Shown here in pieces: positions 27,593 to 36,645 of a DNA stretch of 64,000 bases. The stretch lies in assembly GCA_035292585.1 (NCBI GenBank), contig DATDPU010000013.1:62001-126000 (forward strand), in the 5' to 3' direction. Both the position numbers and the translations under genes were made by a program. The stretch's first letter is position 1. Every line of letters begins with the position of its first letter. The notes beneath the pieces are model-generated. The model was not told the origin of the DNA. It did not search any database and saw only the letters and a list, made by a program, of their open reading frames with translations. This DNA is from DASSFZ01 sp035292585 (GTDB lineage Bacteria > Chloroflexota > Anaerolineae > Fen-1058).

Positions 27593-28921
27593 TTAACTCA
27601 GCCCGTTGCGCGCAATCACTTGCGCGTACCACTTGCCGCTATCTTTCAGTGTGCGCTGTTGGGTATCGAAATCGATGTGGATGAGACCGAAGCGTTTGTC
27701 GTAACCGTGCGCCCACTCGAAGTTGTCCATGAGCGACCATACGAAGAAACCTCGGAGTGGGACGCCATTTTCGATCGCTTGAGCGGCTGCCCTGAAATGT
27801 TGTTCCAGGTATGCGATTCGCCGCGGGTCGTGAACGCCCCCGTCGGGGGCGACTTGGTCTCGATACGCTGCGCCATTCTCGGTGATGTAGATTGGCGGCA
27901 CAGGGTACTCGCGGTGCAGCTGGTGTAACAACCGCTGCAGCGCCGGCGCATGAACTTCCCAGCCCATCTCGGTGTACTCAGCGCCCGGCGCCTGGGCAAC
28001 GTGCCGGCCCGCGCCGTCGAGCAAGCGGCGGCTATAGGAGTTGATGCCGAGGAAATCGATCGGTTGCGCGATCAAGGCTAAATCGTCTGGCTGGACGTCT
28101 GGCGCGTTCGCGCGCTGCGCGGCCCAGGCCTCAGCCGGATACTGCCCGCGTAGGATTGGATCAAGGTACCAGCCGACCGTCTTCTGCCATACGCGCTCGA
28201 TAGCGGCGCGGCTGGCCGGCGTGTCTTCTGTCGCCTCTACCGGCCAGGCATCGAGCACGATGCCGATTTCGAGGTTGGAATGGACGGCCCGCATCGCCCG
28301 CAACGCCAGCCCGTGCGAGAGCAGCAGGTGGTGCGCGGCTTGGAGGGCCAACTTTTCATCTTGTAACCCCGGCGCGTGCCGACCTTCCTGGTGGCCGACG
28401 TACGCGACGACGTGCGGCTCATTGTGCGTCATCCAGTGCGGCACGCGGTCGCCGAGGTGTTTCACCATCACCGCGGCGTAGTCGGCAAACGCCTGGCACG
28501 TGTCGCGCGCTCCCCATCCGCCACGCTCCTGCAACGCCTGCGGCAAGTCCCAGTGATACAAGGTGATATACGGTTGAATGCTGGCTTCCAGCAGCGCATC
28601 CACGAGGCGACTGTAGAAGTCGAGGCCAGATGGGTTGATCGGCTCGACGCCTGCCGGCAGCACGCGCGGCCAGGAGATAGAGAAGCGGTAGGCGTGCAGC
28701 CCGATCTGCTTCATCAAGCCGATATCTTCGCGCCAGCGGTGGTAATGGTCGCACGCCACGTCCCCGGTGTCGCCATGGGCGATCTTGCCTGGCGTATGGG
28801 AGAAACGATCCCAGATCGATTCACCCTTGCCGTCGGCGTCCCACGCGCCCTCGATCTGGTATGCGGCGGTGGCGGCCGCCCAGATGAAATCATCGGGGAA
28901 GGAGATCCTCCGTTCGTTCAC
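27593..28921 (-). CDS. GH1 beta-glucosidase
   Basis: 442 residues, the normal GH1 length, with no signal peptide, so cytoplasmic. N-terminal FPDDFIWAAATAAYQIEGAW is diagnostic. The acid/base is E168 in HNEPH and the nucleophile E348 in ITENG. It should hydrolyse beta-linked glucosyl disaccharides such as cellobiose. It overlaps the upstream mutarotase-like gene by ATGA (28918-28921) and ends the beta-glucan operon. Confidence 0.93.
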   Translation of the reverse strand: MNERRISFPDDFIWAAATAAYQIEGAWDADGKGESIWDRFSHTPGKIAHGDTGDVACDHYHRWREDIGLMKQIGLHAYRFSISWPRVLPAGVEPINPSGLDFYSRLVDALLEASIQPYITLYHWDLPQALQERGGWGARDTCQAFADYAAVMVKHLGDRVPHWMTHNEPHVVAYVGHQEGRHAPGLQDEKLALQAAHHLLLSHGLALRAMRAVHSNLEIGIVLDAWPVEATEDTPASRAAIERVWQKTVGWYLDPILRGQYPAEAWAAQRANAPDVQPDDLALIAQPIDFLGINSYSRRLLDGAGRHVAQAPGAEYTEMGWEVHAPALQRLLHQLHREYPVPPIYITENGAAYRDQVAPDGGVHDPRRIAYLEQHFRAAAQAIENGVPLRGFFVWSLMDNFEWAHGYDKRFGLIHIDFDTQQRTLKDSGKWYAQVIARNGLS

Positions 28922-29814
28922 GAGTTCACCTCAAGTAAGTTGGTTAGCGCTCGGGCGCCCTCGAGCGTCGCGGGTATGTCCAGTCCGGTATAAAACTCCC
29001 AGGTCTCACTGTGCGTGGTCGATTGGCCCGGTTCCAACCGCAGCAGCGGCGCCACGGTCTCCAATTCCACAAAAGCATCGTTACAATACACTTCGGCGTT
29101 GCAGTTGAAATCGGGGTGAGGTTGTTCGGCGCGCGGATCGAACCACTTGCGGAAGAAGACGCCGTTGCGCAAGTAGCCGATCCAGCCGTGCCGATTCAGA
29201 TAACCGATTTTGCACGGCGGCAATTGAGCCTCGGCCCGAAACAAAATGAACTCATCGTGCAGCTCCAGGCGCGGATCATCCCAACGCGCGTACGGCCACA
29301 GTGCAAGGTGTCGGTTGGGTAAGACGTTATCGCCGTTCAAGCCGCCGATCGGCTGCGGTAGGAGCGCGAGGCCGCCCAGCGGCAGCTGGGTGATCGCCCA
29401 GGGCGCACATTCGATCGGCCAGACCCCTTCATTCTTGAGCGCATGCTGAAGCGTGACGACAGGGCGATCGGCGTGCAGCTGCACTTGGATGCACTTGCGG
29501 ATACTCGTGGCGGTTTCCACCGGCCCGCGCAGCCGCACCCCGTCGCCGATCGTTTCGAGCGATAGCCCAGCGGTATCGGGGACGGAGGAGCGCGCCAACG
29601 CCTCCGGCGCGTGCCACAGTCGATGCCCGCCGTAGATAAAGTAGTCGCCGTACGGGGTCGGCCATTTCACGTCGGGGAGTTCGGCCAACAAGTTCTCATC
29701 CGAGCCGGCCAGGAACAGCCGCACGATGCGCGGGCCGGCTTCGGCCAGGAACTCCAGTTGCAGATGTCGGTTACCGAGGCCGCCGGTGGGCAGGCCGTGG
29801 AAATCTGAGCTCAT
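28918..29814 (-). CDS. Galactose-mutarotase-like protein, function unknown
   Basis: 298 residues with a beta-sandwich pattern resembling aldose-1-epimerase/DUF4432-type proteins (features such as YGDYFIYGGHRLWHAPE and TLQHALKNEG). No signal peptide. Translational coupling to GH1 and position after GH94 and a binding-protein paralogue suggest a role in handling sugars released in the cytosol, possibly anomer interconversion. I cannot point to the classical catalytic His/Glu pair with confidence. Confidence 0.55.
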   Translation of the reverse strand: MSSDFHGLPTGGLGNRHLQLEFLAEAGPRIVRLFLAGSDENLLAELPDVKWPTPYGDYFIYGGHRLWHAPEALARSSVPDTAGLSLETIGDGVRLRGPVETATSIRKCIQVQLHADRPVVTLQHALKNEGVWPIECAPWAITQLPLGGLALLPQPIGGLNGDNVLPNRHLALWPYARWDDPRLELHDEFILFRAEAQLPPCKIGYLNRHGWIGYLRNGVFFRKWFDPRAEQPHPDFNCNAEVYCNDAFVELETVAPLLRLEPGQSTTHSETWEFYTGLDIPATLEGARALTNLLEVNS

Positions 29815-29904
29815 TATGAACTCGCCGTATGCAGCTCTGAATGGATCGGGTGAAAAGTCACGGTCGAGCTGGCTGTGACTCGTGGATCGTCCTGGCCGTG
29901 GCGG

Positions 29905-31098
29905 TTATTGGTAAGACAGGGTGAAGTCCAATCGAGTCGCGACCGGCCCCAAATGTCGCTCAATGACGGCGGCGATATCGGGTTCGGGCGTGGCGAGCAC
30001 CTCAACCCAGACCGCCGCCAGCGCTTCGGTGAGTCGATTTTCGACCAGGCCCCACAGCGTGAACGGCGGAAACGGGCGACCCAGACGCAGACTCTCGCTG
30101 ACGACCTGATAGAACGGATCGCGAGCAAACGTCTCGCCGGTCAACACGTCCAGGTGGGTCGGCAACAGGCCGGCTTTCTCGAAGATGATGTTCTGCGCGG
30201 TTGGGTTGGCCAGGAATTGCACCAGCGACAGCGCGAGTTCCGGCTGGCGGGTATGCTTCCAAATTCCGAGGTGTGATCCGCCCACGTAAGCCGTGCCGGG
30301 TAGCCGCGTGCTGCTGGCGTTAGCCAATACCTCCGGGGCAGCGCTGTTCGCGCGTAACAGCCAGGCGCCGCTCACCGTCACCGCAGCCTGTCCCTTCCAG
30401 AACAGCTCATCCGATTCGAGTTCAGCCAGATCGCGCGCCGACGGCGCAAGGTGGCGGGCAAGGTCGAAGTACGCGCCGAAGCCTGCCCTGGCCGGCGGCT
30501 CCATGAACGTGGTGCGCTTCCGGTCCAGCGCGACGAAATCGCCGCCGGCGCCCCAGACCCAGCTGGCCGCGTTGTGCAGCGTCATCCGCGAGCGGCGCGT
30601 GGGCACGACCCAGGGAATGGGCACACCGGCCGCTTGAAGCTGGGCGAGCGTTTGCTTCAGCGCGGTTGTAGTCTGAAAGGCGGTCTGCGGATCGATGCCG
30701 GCGCGTTCCACAATATCGCGGCGATAGTACAGCACGCGCGTGTCGGCCTGCCACGGAATGGCCCAGGTGAGGGTCGGCATCTGCTGGCTATGCGGCGTGC
30801 TGCTGCTCCAGGCCGCCGGCAGGAAACGCGCCACTCCCCCAATGCGCGTGATATCTGCGCCGACGAAGGGGCGCAGCGCGTTCATGCTGACGAACTCGCT
30901 GACCCACGTGCTGCCGAGCTCCGAGACGTCCGGCCCGTCGCTGTACAACGCCACCCGGACGAATTCGGCCCAGGCGCCGCGCCAGGGCATGATGTGGAGC
31001 CGCACTTCGCAATGACGCTCGGCTTGAAATTGCTCCAGCAGCGTCTGCACGGCTTCGGTGTAGGGGGCGCCGTGATCCATAATCGATAATTCAAGCAT
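29905..31098 (-). CDS. Leaderless family-1 solute-binding-protein paralogue (predicted cytosolic)
   Basis: 397 residues with the fold of family-1 extracellular solute-binding proteins, but the protein starts directly at MLELSIMDHGAPYTEAV with no signal peptide or lipobox. The start is well supported: GGAGG six bases before ATG 31098, nested in the end of the GH94 gene (8-base overlap). It is paralogous to the exported binding protein at 45029-46459: compare ADTRVLYYRRDIVERAGIDP with ADVRAVAYRTDILEEVGLTP, and ASWVWGAGGDF with ASMWIWQYGGD. No permease is adjacent. A cytosolic sugar-binding or sensing role is inference. Confidence 0.75.
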   Translation of the reverse strand: MLELSIMDHGAPYTEAVQTLLEQFQAERHCEVRLHIMPWRGAWAEFVRVALYSDGPDVSELGSTWVSEFVSMNALRPFVGADITRIGGVARFLPAAWSSSTPHSQQMPTLTWAIPWQADTRVLYYRRDIVERAGIDPQTAFQTTTALKQTLAQLQAAGVPIPWVVPTRRSRMTLHNAASWVWGAGGDFVALDRKRTTFMEPPARAGFGAYFDLARHLAPSARDLAELESDELFWKGQAAVTVSGAWLLRANSAAPEVLANASSTRLPGTAYVGGSHLGIWKHTRQPELALSLVQFLANPTAQNIIFEKAGLLPTHLDVLTGETFARDPFYQVVSESLRLGRPFPPFTLWGLVENRLTEALAAVWVEVLATPEPDIAAVIERHLGPVATRLDFTLSYQ

Positions 31099-33550
31099 GC
31101 TGGCCTCCGAGTACGACCAGAACGTGATGGGTCAGGCCGTCTTCAAACAGGGGCAGCGTGCTGCCCGAGATAGACCTGCCGTCAACCAGCACTGATTTTA
31201 CACCCTGACACACGTATTCGGGGTTTTGGACTTCGATGCGGTACACCGCGTTTCTGAAGCGCCGGGTGACTTTGAAGCCGTCCCACGTATGCGGGATGCA
31301 CGGCTCTACCCGCAGCCCGGTGTACGTTGGCCGGACGCCTAGAATGTGCTTCGTTCCGGCTTGATAAACCCACGAGGCCGTTCCGGTGAGCCAGCTATTG
31401 CGCGCCAATCCAAACTGGGGGTGCTCGTCGCCGAGGATGTTTTGTGGGTAGACGTACGGTTCACACTCGAACTCGTCGATGCAATCGTTCTTCGCCGCCG
31501 GGTTGATTTGAGTGTAATACTCAAACGCCCGATCGCCGTTGCCGAGCAACGTCTCGGCGATCATCACCCAGGGGTTGGCGTGCAAGAAGATGCCGCCGTT
31601 CTCCTTCGCGCCAGGCGGGTAGGTGGTTATCCCGCCCTTGGTCGGATCGTGGCCGTCGAAGCCGGGTGTGCTGAGCTTGATGCCGTTGCGCGTGTTCAGC
31701 CGGCGCTGCACCGCCTCGAGCGCCTGGGCGGCCCGGTCGGCCGGGGCGAAGCCGGAAATCACCGGCCACGACTGCGCGTTGAGCTGAATCTGTCCCTGGG
31801 CGTTGATATGCGAGCCAAGCGGTTGCCCATCAAAATCGAAATAGCCCACGTACCACGCGCCATCCCAGGCGTGCGCGTTGACCTGCGTGCGCATGGCTTC
31901 ATAGTAAGCGGTGTACTGGGCGACGGCGGCGCTGTCGCCCCGATGCTGCATCAGTTCGATCATTTCCAACAGCGCTTTGCCGTACAGGTTGGCCGTAAAG
32001 AGCGATTCGGCTCCGGTAGCCAGGTTGACTGTATCGTTCCAGTCGGCAAAACCCAGCAGCGGCAGGCCGTGCTTCCCGAGATCGCCGTGTGTAAACTCGA
32101 TTGCGCGCCGCAGATGATCGAGCACGCTGCCGCTCTCCAGCGGCGTATCGCGTTTGTCTTTTTCGTAGTAGGGGATGACCTCATCCAGGAATGCGAAGTC
32201 GCCGGTTTCTTTCAAGTACGCCGTGACCGCCAGGATGATCCACAAGTGATCGTCGCTGTAGTAGTGCGGCCGGTCATCCCGCTCAAGCGAATCGCCCACG
32301 GCGCCGATCATCGTCAGCGGATTGAGCTGGTGCATGGCCGAACCGTTGCGCTGCTGCACGTGCAGCAGCTGTTTGATCAGCGCCTTCCCTTCGTGGGGGA
32401 CGCTCGCCAAAATGCCCATCACATCCTGCGCGCTATCGCGGAACCCGATACCCCGATCGCCAAAGCCGAGCTGGTACAGCGAGAGATAACGCGACCACTG
32501 CTTGGTGATGTAGCATTGTCGAGGATTGTGGACGTTCAGCATGCGGTTCATGCTGGCGTCCGGCGTTTCCACTTGCATCTTGGCAAGATACTCATCCCAG
32601 AACGCGCTGAGACGCTGGAGCGCGCCGTCCACCTCCGACTCATCCCCATACTTATGAATCGCTGGCCGGGCGGCCTCGGCGCTGGGCGCCTGGCCCAGCT
32701 GCGTGATCAGGCGTTTGGTCTCGCCGGGCCGGAGCGTTCCCAGGTGATGCAGGAGCGCGGCGATGTTGTCGCCGCGCAGCGCCTCGGAGTTGCTCAGTTC
32801 TGGCTGCTGCAGCCCGAGCGGGTTGGCCCACGTGCTATATTCGTTTTCGCCCAAGAACCGCTTGCGGACGGAGTCGAAAGAGGAAACCGGCTGATTCGAG
32901 GTGAAGTAGTTGACGCGGATATCGCGGAGCAGGAAGGGATATTGCGTCAGGATCAGCCGCCCGTTCAGGTCGGCGTGAGCGCGACTTTGCATCGTCTGGG
33001 GAACCCAATCGGCGTTGGTGAACTGCTTGATCGCGTCGGGATGGGTGTACTCGACGACCGGGATGGCGTCGAGCGTCATAGGCTGGTTGGTGGTGTTGGT
33101 GATGCGGATGTCGCGGATGAGACGGTCGTCGCCCAGCGGGACGAAAATCGTTACGTCGGTCCGGATGCCGTAGAATTCCGACACGATCCGGGTGTAACCC
33201 AGCCCCACACGGCACTCGTAGCGATCGTACGTATCGAGCGTGGGGACGAAGTAAGGCGAGAAGATGCGATAACCCGCATCCCCCTCCCCGCTCCCTTGCA
33301 GGGGGAGGGGCGCAGGGGTGCGGGTGCGCAAGTACAGGGTTTCGCCTTTGAACTCCGAGGCGGGCAGCTGCGGCAGGTACTTGGTGATGCGATTGAGCGA
33401 TGGGTCACCCTTGCAGATCAGCGATCCGCCGGTGTGATCGATGAAACCGCCAAAAGCCAGCGTGCCGACGTAGTTAATCCACTTCACCGGCGTCTTCGGG
33501 TTAGTGATGACATATTCACGTTGTTCGTCGTCGAAGTAACCGTAGTGCAT
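31091..33550 (-). CDS. GH94 beta-glucoside phosphorylase (paralogue 1)
   Basis: 819 residues, full length for GH94, cytoplasmic. The catalytic region reads GFADWNDTVNL, where the Asp of the ADWND motif acts as general acid in cellobiose/cellodextrin-type phosphorylases. The N-terminal beta-sandwich begins MHYGYFDDEQREYVIT. Specificity is uncertain; the second paralogue reads GRADWNDCLNL, closer to cellobiose phosphorylase. A palindromic segment is inserted in frame near residues 75-92 (TRTPAPLPLQGSGEGDAG). It is the first gene of the run ending in GH1. Confidence 0.88.
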   Translation of the reverse strand: MHYGYFDDEQREYVITNPKTPVKWINYVGTLAFGGFIDHTGGSLICKGDPSLNRITKYLPQLPASEFKGETLYLRTRTPAPLPLQGSGEGDAGYRIFSPYFVPTLDTYDRYECRVGLGYTRIVSEFYGIRTDVTIFVPLGDDRLIRDIRITNTTNQPMTLDAIPVVEYTHPDAIKQFTNADWVPQTMQSRAHADLNGRLILTQYPFLLRDIRVNYFTSNQPVSSFDSVRKRFLGENEYSTWANPLGLQQPELSNSEALRGDNIAALLHHLGTLRPGETKRLITQLGQAPSAEAARPAIHKYGDESEVDGALQRLSAFWDEYLAKMQVETPDASMNRMLNVHNPRQCYITKQWSRYLSLYQLGFGDRGIGFRDSAQDVMGILASVPHEGKALIKQLLHVQQRNGSAMHQLNPLTMIGAVGDSLERDDRPHYYSDDHLWIILAVTAYLKETGDFAFLDEVIPYYEKDKRDTPLESGSVLDHLRRAIEFTHGDLGKHGLPLLGFADWNDTVNLATGAESLFTANLYGKALLEMIELMQHRGDSAAVAQYTAYYEAMRTQVNAHAWDGAWYVGYFDFDGQPLGSHINAQGQIQLNAQSWPVISGFAPADRAAQALEAVQRRLNTRNGIKLSTPGFDGHDPTKGGITTYPPGAKENGGIFLHANPWVMIAETLLGNGDRAFEYYTQINPAAKNDCIDEFECEPYVYPQNILGDEHPQFGLARNSWLTGTASWVYQAGTKHILGVRPTYTGLRVEPCIPHTWDGFKVTRRFRNAVYRIEVQNPEYVCQGVKSVLVDGRSISGSTLPLFEDGLTHHVLVVLGGQHA
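33272..33327 (-). repeat. Palindromic element inserted in frame in the GH94 gene
   Basis: Nine-base C/G arms (33280-33289 and 33301-33310) are nested in a longer imperfect inverted repeat with outer acccgca / tgcgggt arms. On the coding strand it encodes TPAPLPLQGSGEGDAG, a linker between YLRTR and YRIFSP with no counterpart in the second GH94 (which reads YLYLRDDERGAFWSP). Confidence 0.7.
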
Positions 33551-33719
33551 GCAAGCCTCACAAGCAAGTCAACGAAAGTCTCGATCCGCGAAGGCTTTCC
33601 GCCCTGAGCAACAAAGGTCTCCCGACCGAGCGGTCAGGAGACCGTACTCGAACAAGGACCTTGATCAGCGACCGTCTCCCGACCGCGCCCCAACAAGGGA
33701 CTCCATTGTACGCCAGGTA
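33551..33719. repeat. Intergenic hairpins
   Basis: A hairpin with ggtctcc...ggagacc arms (about 33627-33654, containing gaccg...cggtc) and a partial copy (gtctcccgaccgcg, about 33671-33687) lie between the molybdenum hydroxylase and GH94 genes. The gaccgcg/cggtc core resembles the double-hairpin elements at 36434-36501 and 47856-47925. Confidence 0.5.
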
Positions 33720-35858
33720 TCAAGCTGGCGCTAGTCGGATGGGCAACTGCCGGATGCGCTGTCCGGTGGCGGCGAAGACGGCGTTCGCTACCGCCGGGGC
33801 AATCGGCGGCACGCCCATCTCCCCCACGCCTTGCGGCGCGCGCGCGCTCGGCGCGAGGTACACCTCGATGCTGGGCATTTCGTCGAGCCGCAAAATCGGA
33901 TAATTGTGGAAGTTGCTCTGCTGCACGCGCCCGTTTTCGATCGTGATCTGCCCCTTCAACGCCGCCGTCAGCCCCAACACGATGCCGCCTTCCATCTGAG
34001 CCTCGACCATGCTCGGATTGATCACGGCGCCGCAGTCGATGGCACAGACCACCCGGTGAACGCGCACGGCGCCGTTTTCGACGGAGACCTCGGCCACTTG
34101 CGCGACGTGCGTGACGCCCCAGGTGGTGTGGCAGGCGATGCCCCGGCCCCAGCCTTCGGGCAGCGGCTGGCTCCAGTCGGCTTTCTCCGCGACCACGTCA
34201 AGCACTTCGCCCAACGGTGAGTCTTCGAGCAGTTGGCGGCGCAGCTGGTACGGGTCTTGTCCGCCGGCGGCTGCCAGTTCGTCCAGGAAGCACTCGTTGA
34301 CGAACCCGTTCTGCGTGTTGAACACCGAGCGCCAATAACCGACAGGGATCGGGAGGTCAGTCGCCAGCGCGCGCGCCTGCTGCGACAGGCGGTATGGCAG
34401 ATCGGATGCGCCGTGAAGCAGGCCCTGCGCTGAGTCGATGGGTGAAGCGGCGATGAGATGCAGCCACGTGATGGGTGTGCCTTGCGCATCCAACCCGGCG
34501 CGCAGCCAGTGCAGGCTGGCCGGGCGATAGAAGTCGTGCTGCACGTCGTCTTCGCGAGTCCACACGACTTTGACCGGAGCGCCGACGGCCTGGGAAACCT
34601 GCACCGCTTCCGATACATAATCGACCCTGATACGCCGGCCGAACGCGCCGCCGATCAGTGGAACATGGATGTGGACGTCGTCTCGTGGGAGTCGGCTGGC
34701 GGTGACGGCGCTGCGCTGCGCGTCTTGCGCGCTCTGAGTCGGCGCCCATACGTCGGCGCGGTCGGCGCGCACATCGGCCAGGCAGTTCATCGGCTCCATC
34801 GAGGCGTGAGCCAGGTAGGGCGCCTCGTATGTCGCTTCGACGATCGTCGCCACGCCAGGCTCGCGGCCATCACCGCTAGTCGCGCGTCGCTCTTCGATCC
34901 GCTGGGCCAACAGCGCGCGAATACGCGCGCTGTTCAAGTCGGCGTTCTCGCCTTCGTCCCATTCAACCGACAGCGCCTGCCGGCCTTGTAGCGCGGCCCA
35001 GGTGTTCTCGGCGACGACGGCGACGCCGGTATCGATCGACACCACGTCGCGCACGCCCGCGACCGCTTTAGCCGCGTCGGCGTCGAACCGCGCCACCGTT
35101 CCGCCGAAGACGGGGCAGCGCGCAACCGTCGCCACGAGCATATCGGGAACACGCAGGTCCAGGCCAAAGAGGGCGCTGCCGGTCACCATGGCCGGATTCT
35201 CCAGGTTTCCCAGGCGCGCGCCGATCAGCTTGAAGTCTTTGGGGTCTTTCAGTGGAACGGAATCGGGCACGGGCAACGTCGCCGCCAGTTCGGCCAGTTC
35301 ACCGTACGTCAGCGTGCTCCCGCTGTCGGGATGTACGACGGTTCCGTTTTCGGCCCGGCAACTTTCCGGATCGACGCCCCACTGTTGAGCGGCGGCGGCG
35401 ATCAGCATCTGGCGCGCCCGCGCGCCGGCCCGGCGCAATGTGCCGTAACTGTCCTGAACGCTTACGCTGCCGCCGGTCACTTGATCGCCGTAGATGGGAT
35501 CGGCCGGCGCTTGCTCGAAGCGAACTTTGGTCCAATCGGCTTCCAATTCTTCGGCGAGGATCATCGGCAGCGCGGTCCGCACGCCCTGGCCCATTTCAGA
35601 TCGATGGACGACGACGGTCACGTTGCCGGCCGTGTCGATCTTCAAGTAGGAGTTGAACTCCAGGGTTTTGCTGGGGATGGGCGCCGGCGTCGGCGAGGGT
35701 AGGGCGGTCGGTTCGAGCGTTGGCGCCAATGACGGTTCGGCGGTCGGGGTTGGGCCAGCCTGGCACGCAGCCAGGTCAAAGGCGATCACCAGCCCGGTTC
35801 CGGCGCCGGCGGCGACCTTGATGAACTCGCGCCGGTTGAGTGTGGCTCGAGGTTTCAT
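33720..35858 (-). CDS. Molybdenum hydroxylase large subunit (IorB-like), Tat-exported lipoprotein
   Basis: 712 residues from ATG 35858, which overlaps the small-subunit stop by ATGA; the frame is open 22 codons further but without merit. The Tat motif NRREFIK is followed by a hydrophobic core and a LAAC lipobox, so it is probably exported folded and lipid-anchored. A Pro/Thr-rich linker precedes the xanthine-oxidase-like molybdopterin domains (for example QGVRTALPMILAEELEADW and HASMEPMNCLADVRAD). The family (isoquinoline 1-oxidoreductase beta subunit) oxidises N-heterocycles or aldehydes with water. No FAD subunit is present, as usual for this two-subunit type. Confidence 0.88.
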   Translation of the reverse strand: MKPRATLNRREFIKVAAGAGTGLVIAFDLAACQAGPTPTAEPSLAPTLEPTALPSPTPAPIPSKTLEFNSYLKIDTAGNVTVVVHRSEMGQGVRTALPMILAEELEADWTKVRFEQAPADPIYGDQVTGGSVSVQDSYGTLRRAGARARQMLIAAAAQQWGVDPESCRAENGTVVHPDSGSTLTYGELAELAATLPVPDSVPLKDPKDFKLIGARLGNLENPAMVTGSALFGLDLRVPDMLVATVARCPVFGGTVARFDADAAKAVAGVRDVVSIDTGVAVVAENTWAALQGRQALSVEWDEGENADLNSARIRALLAQRIEERRATSGDGREPGVATIVEATYEAPYLAHASMEPMNCLADVRADRADVWAPTQSAQDAQRSAVTASRLPRDDVHIHVPLIGGAFGRRIRVDYVSEAVQVSQAVGAPVKVVWTREDDVQHDFYRPASLHWLRAGLDAQGTPITWLHLIAASPIDSAQGLLHGASDLPYRLSQQARALATDLPIPVGYWRSVFNTQNGFVNECFLDELAAAGGQDPYQLRRQLLEDSPLGEVLDVVAEKADWSQPLPEGWGRGIACHTTWGVTHVAQVAEVSVENGAVRVHRVVCAIDCGAVINPSMVEAQMEGGIVLGLTAALKGQITIENGRVQQSNFHNYPILRLDEMPSIEVYLAPSARAPQGVGEMGVPPIAPAVANAVFAATGQRIRQLPIRLAPA

Positions 35859-36316
35859 CGTCCACCGCCATCCACGACGCGGTGGATCGCGCGGCGAATG
35901 CGCTGGTACGTCCCACACCGGCACAAAATGCCCGACAGCGCCGCATCAATCTCGGCGTCGGTCGGGTGAGGAGTGTGGGCCAAGAACACCGCCGCGGCCA
36001 TGATTTGCCCCGGCTGACAATAGCCGCACTGCGGCGCCTGCTCTTCGAGCCAGGCGATCTGCAGCGGGTGACGCCCATCGGGCGAGAGGCCCTCGATCGT
36101 GGTGATGCGCTGGCCCTGGAGGTCTCCAATCGGTGTACGGCATGATTGAACCGCTTCGCCCTCCGCATGAACGGTGCACGCGCCGCACAGGCCCATGCCG
36201 CAACTGTACTTGGTCCCGGTCAGGCCGAGCGTGTCGCGCAGCATCCACAGCAAAGGGGTTGCGGGATCGGCATCCAGCGTGTGCTCAATCCCGTTGACGA
36301 TGAGTGTGATGGACAT
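35855..36316 (-). CDS. Molybdenum hydroxylase [2Fe-2S] small subunit (IorA-like)
   Basis: 153 residues, the normal length. The N-terminal plant-type [2Fe-2S] site reads SCGMGLCGACTV with a fourth Cys in QSCRTP. The C-terminal site reads CGYCQPGQ and CRCGTYQRI. It lacks a signal peptide and presumably leaves the cell with the Tat-exported large subunit. Overlap with the large-subunit gene (35855-35858) shows coupling. Confidence 0.92.
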   Translation of the reverse strand: MSITLIVNGIEHTLDADPATPLLWMLRDTLGLTGTKYSCGMGLCGACTVHAEGEAVQSCRTPIGDLQGQRITTIEGLSPDGRHPLQIAWLEEQAPQCGYCQPGQIMAAAVFLAHTPHPTDAEIDAALSGILCRCGTYQRIRRAIHRVVDGGGR

Positions 36317-36598
36317 GCCAGTATTCCTCTTTGCCCTGCCCCGCTCCTACACCCCTTTCCCTGAATTTCAAATTGCGGTTACGTCAGTACTGCCTTAACA
36401 AGGACTTCTTTTGATTCGCCGCTCTTTGCGCTGTTGCTCGCCGACCGCGTCCGCGCGGTCGGCCAGGACAGACGCCCGCGCGGACGCGGGCTTCGAGCGG
36501 TCTTGGTGTCTGCAGGTAACCTGTTAAAAAGCGCAATCCGTGACCGCGCGCAGTATATTACCGCTGAGAACGTACATGTGCCCCACTCGGACGTACGA
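36317..36598. other. Gap with double-hairpin element next to displaced GH94 3' end
   Basis: Non-coding. It contains a diverged copy of the 3' end of the neighbouring GH94 gene (36379-36425), then a double hairpin (arms 36443-36449/36454-36460 and 36474-36480/36485-36491), then about 100 bases without recognisable features. Confidence 0.7.
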
Positions 36599-36645
36599 TT
36601 ACGTCAGTATCGCCTTAACAAGGACCTCTTTTGATTCGCCGCTCT
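36379..36645. repeat. 47-bp direct repeat flanking a double-hairpin element
   Basis: Bases 36379-36425 and 36599-36645 match at 44 of 47 positions. The right copy encodes the end of GH94 (SGESKEVLVKAILT, stop); the left copy would encode SGESKEVLVKAVLT, stop. Two of the three differences are synonymous and one is Ile to Val. The intervening double hairpin is a reverse-orientation copy of the element at 47856-47925. Confidence 0.85.

Noticed and set aside
31346..33607. 753-codon plus-strand open frame opposite GH94
   Set aside because: No recognisable domain and His/Arg/Val-rich composition; the minus strand encodes a complete GH94 enzyme.
36379..36425. Remnant of a third GH94 gene
   Set aside because: Only the last ~15 codons are present and nothing upstream of them resembles GH94; duplication with an inserted element explains it better.
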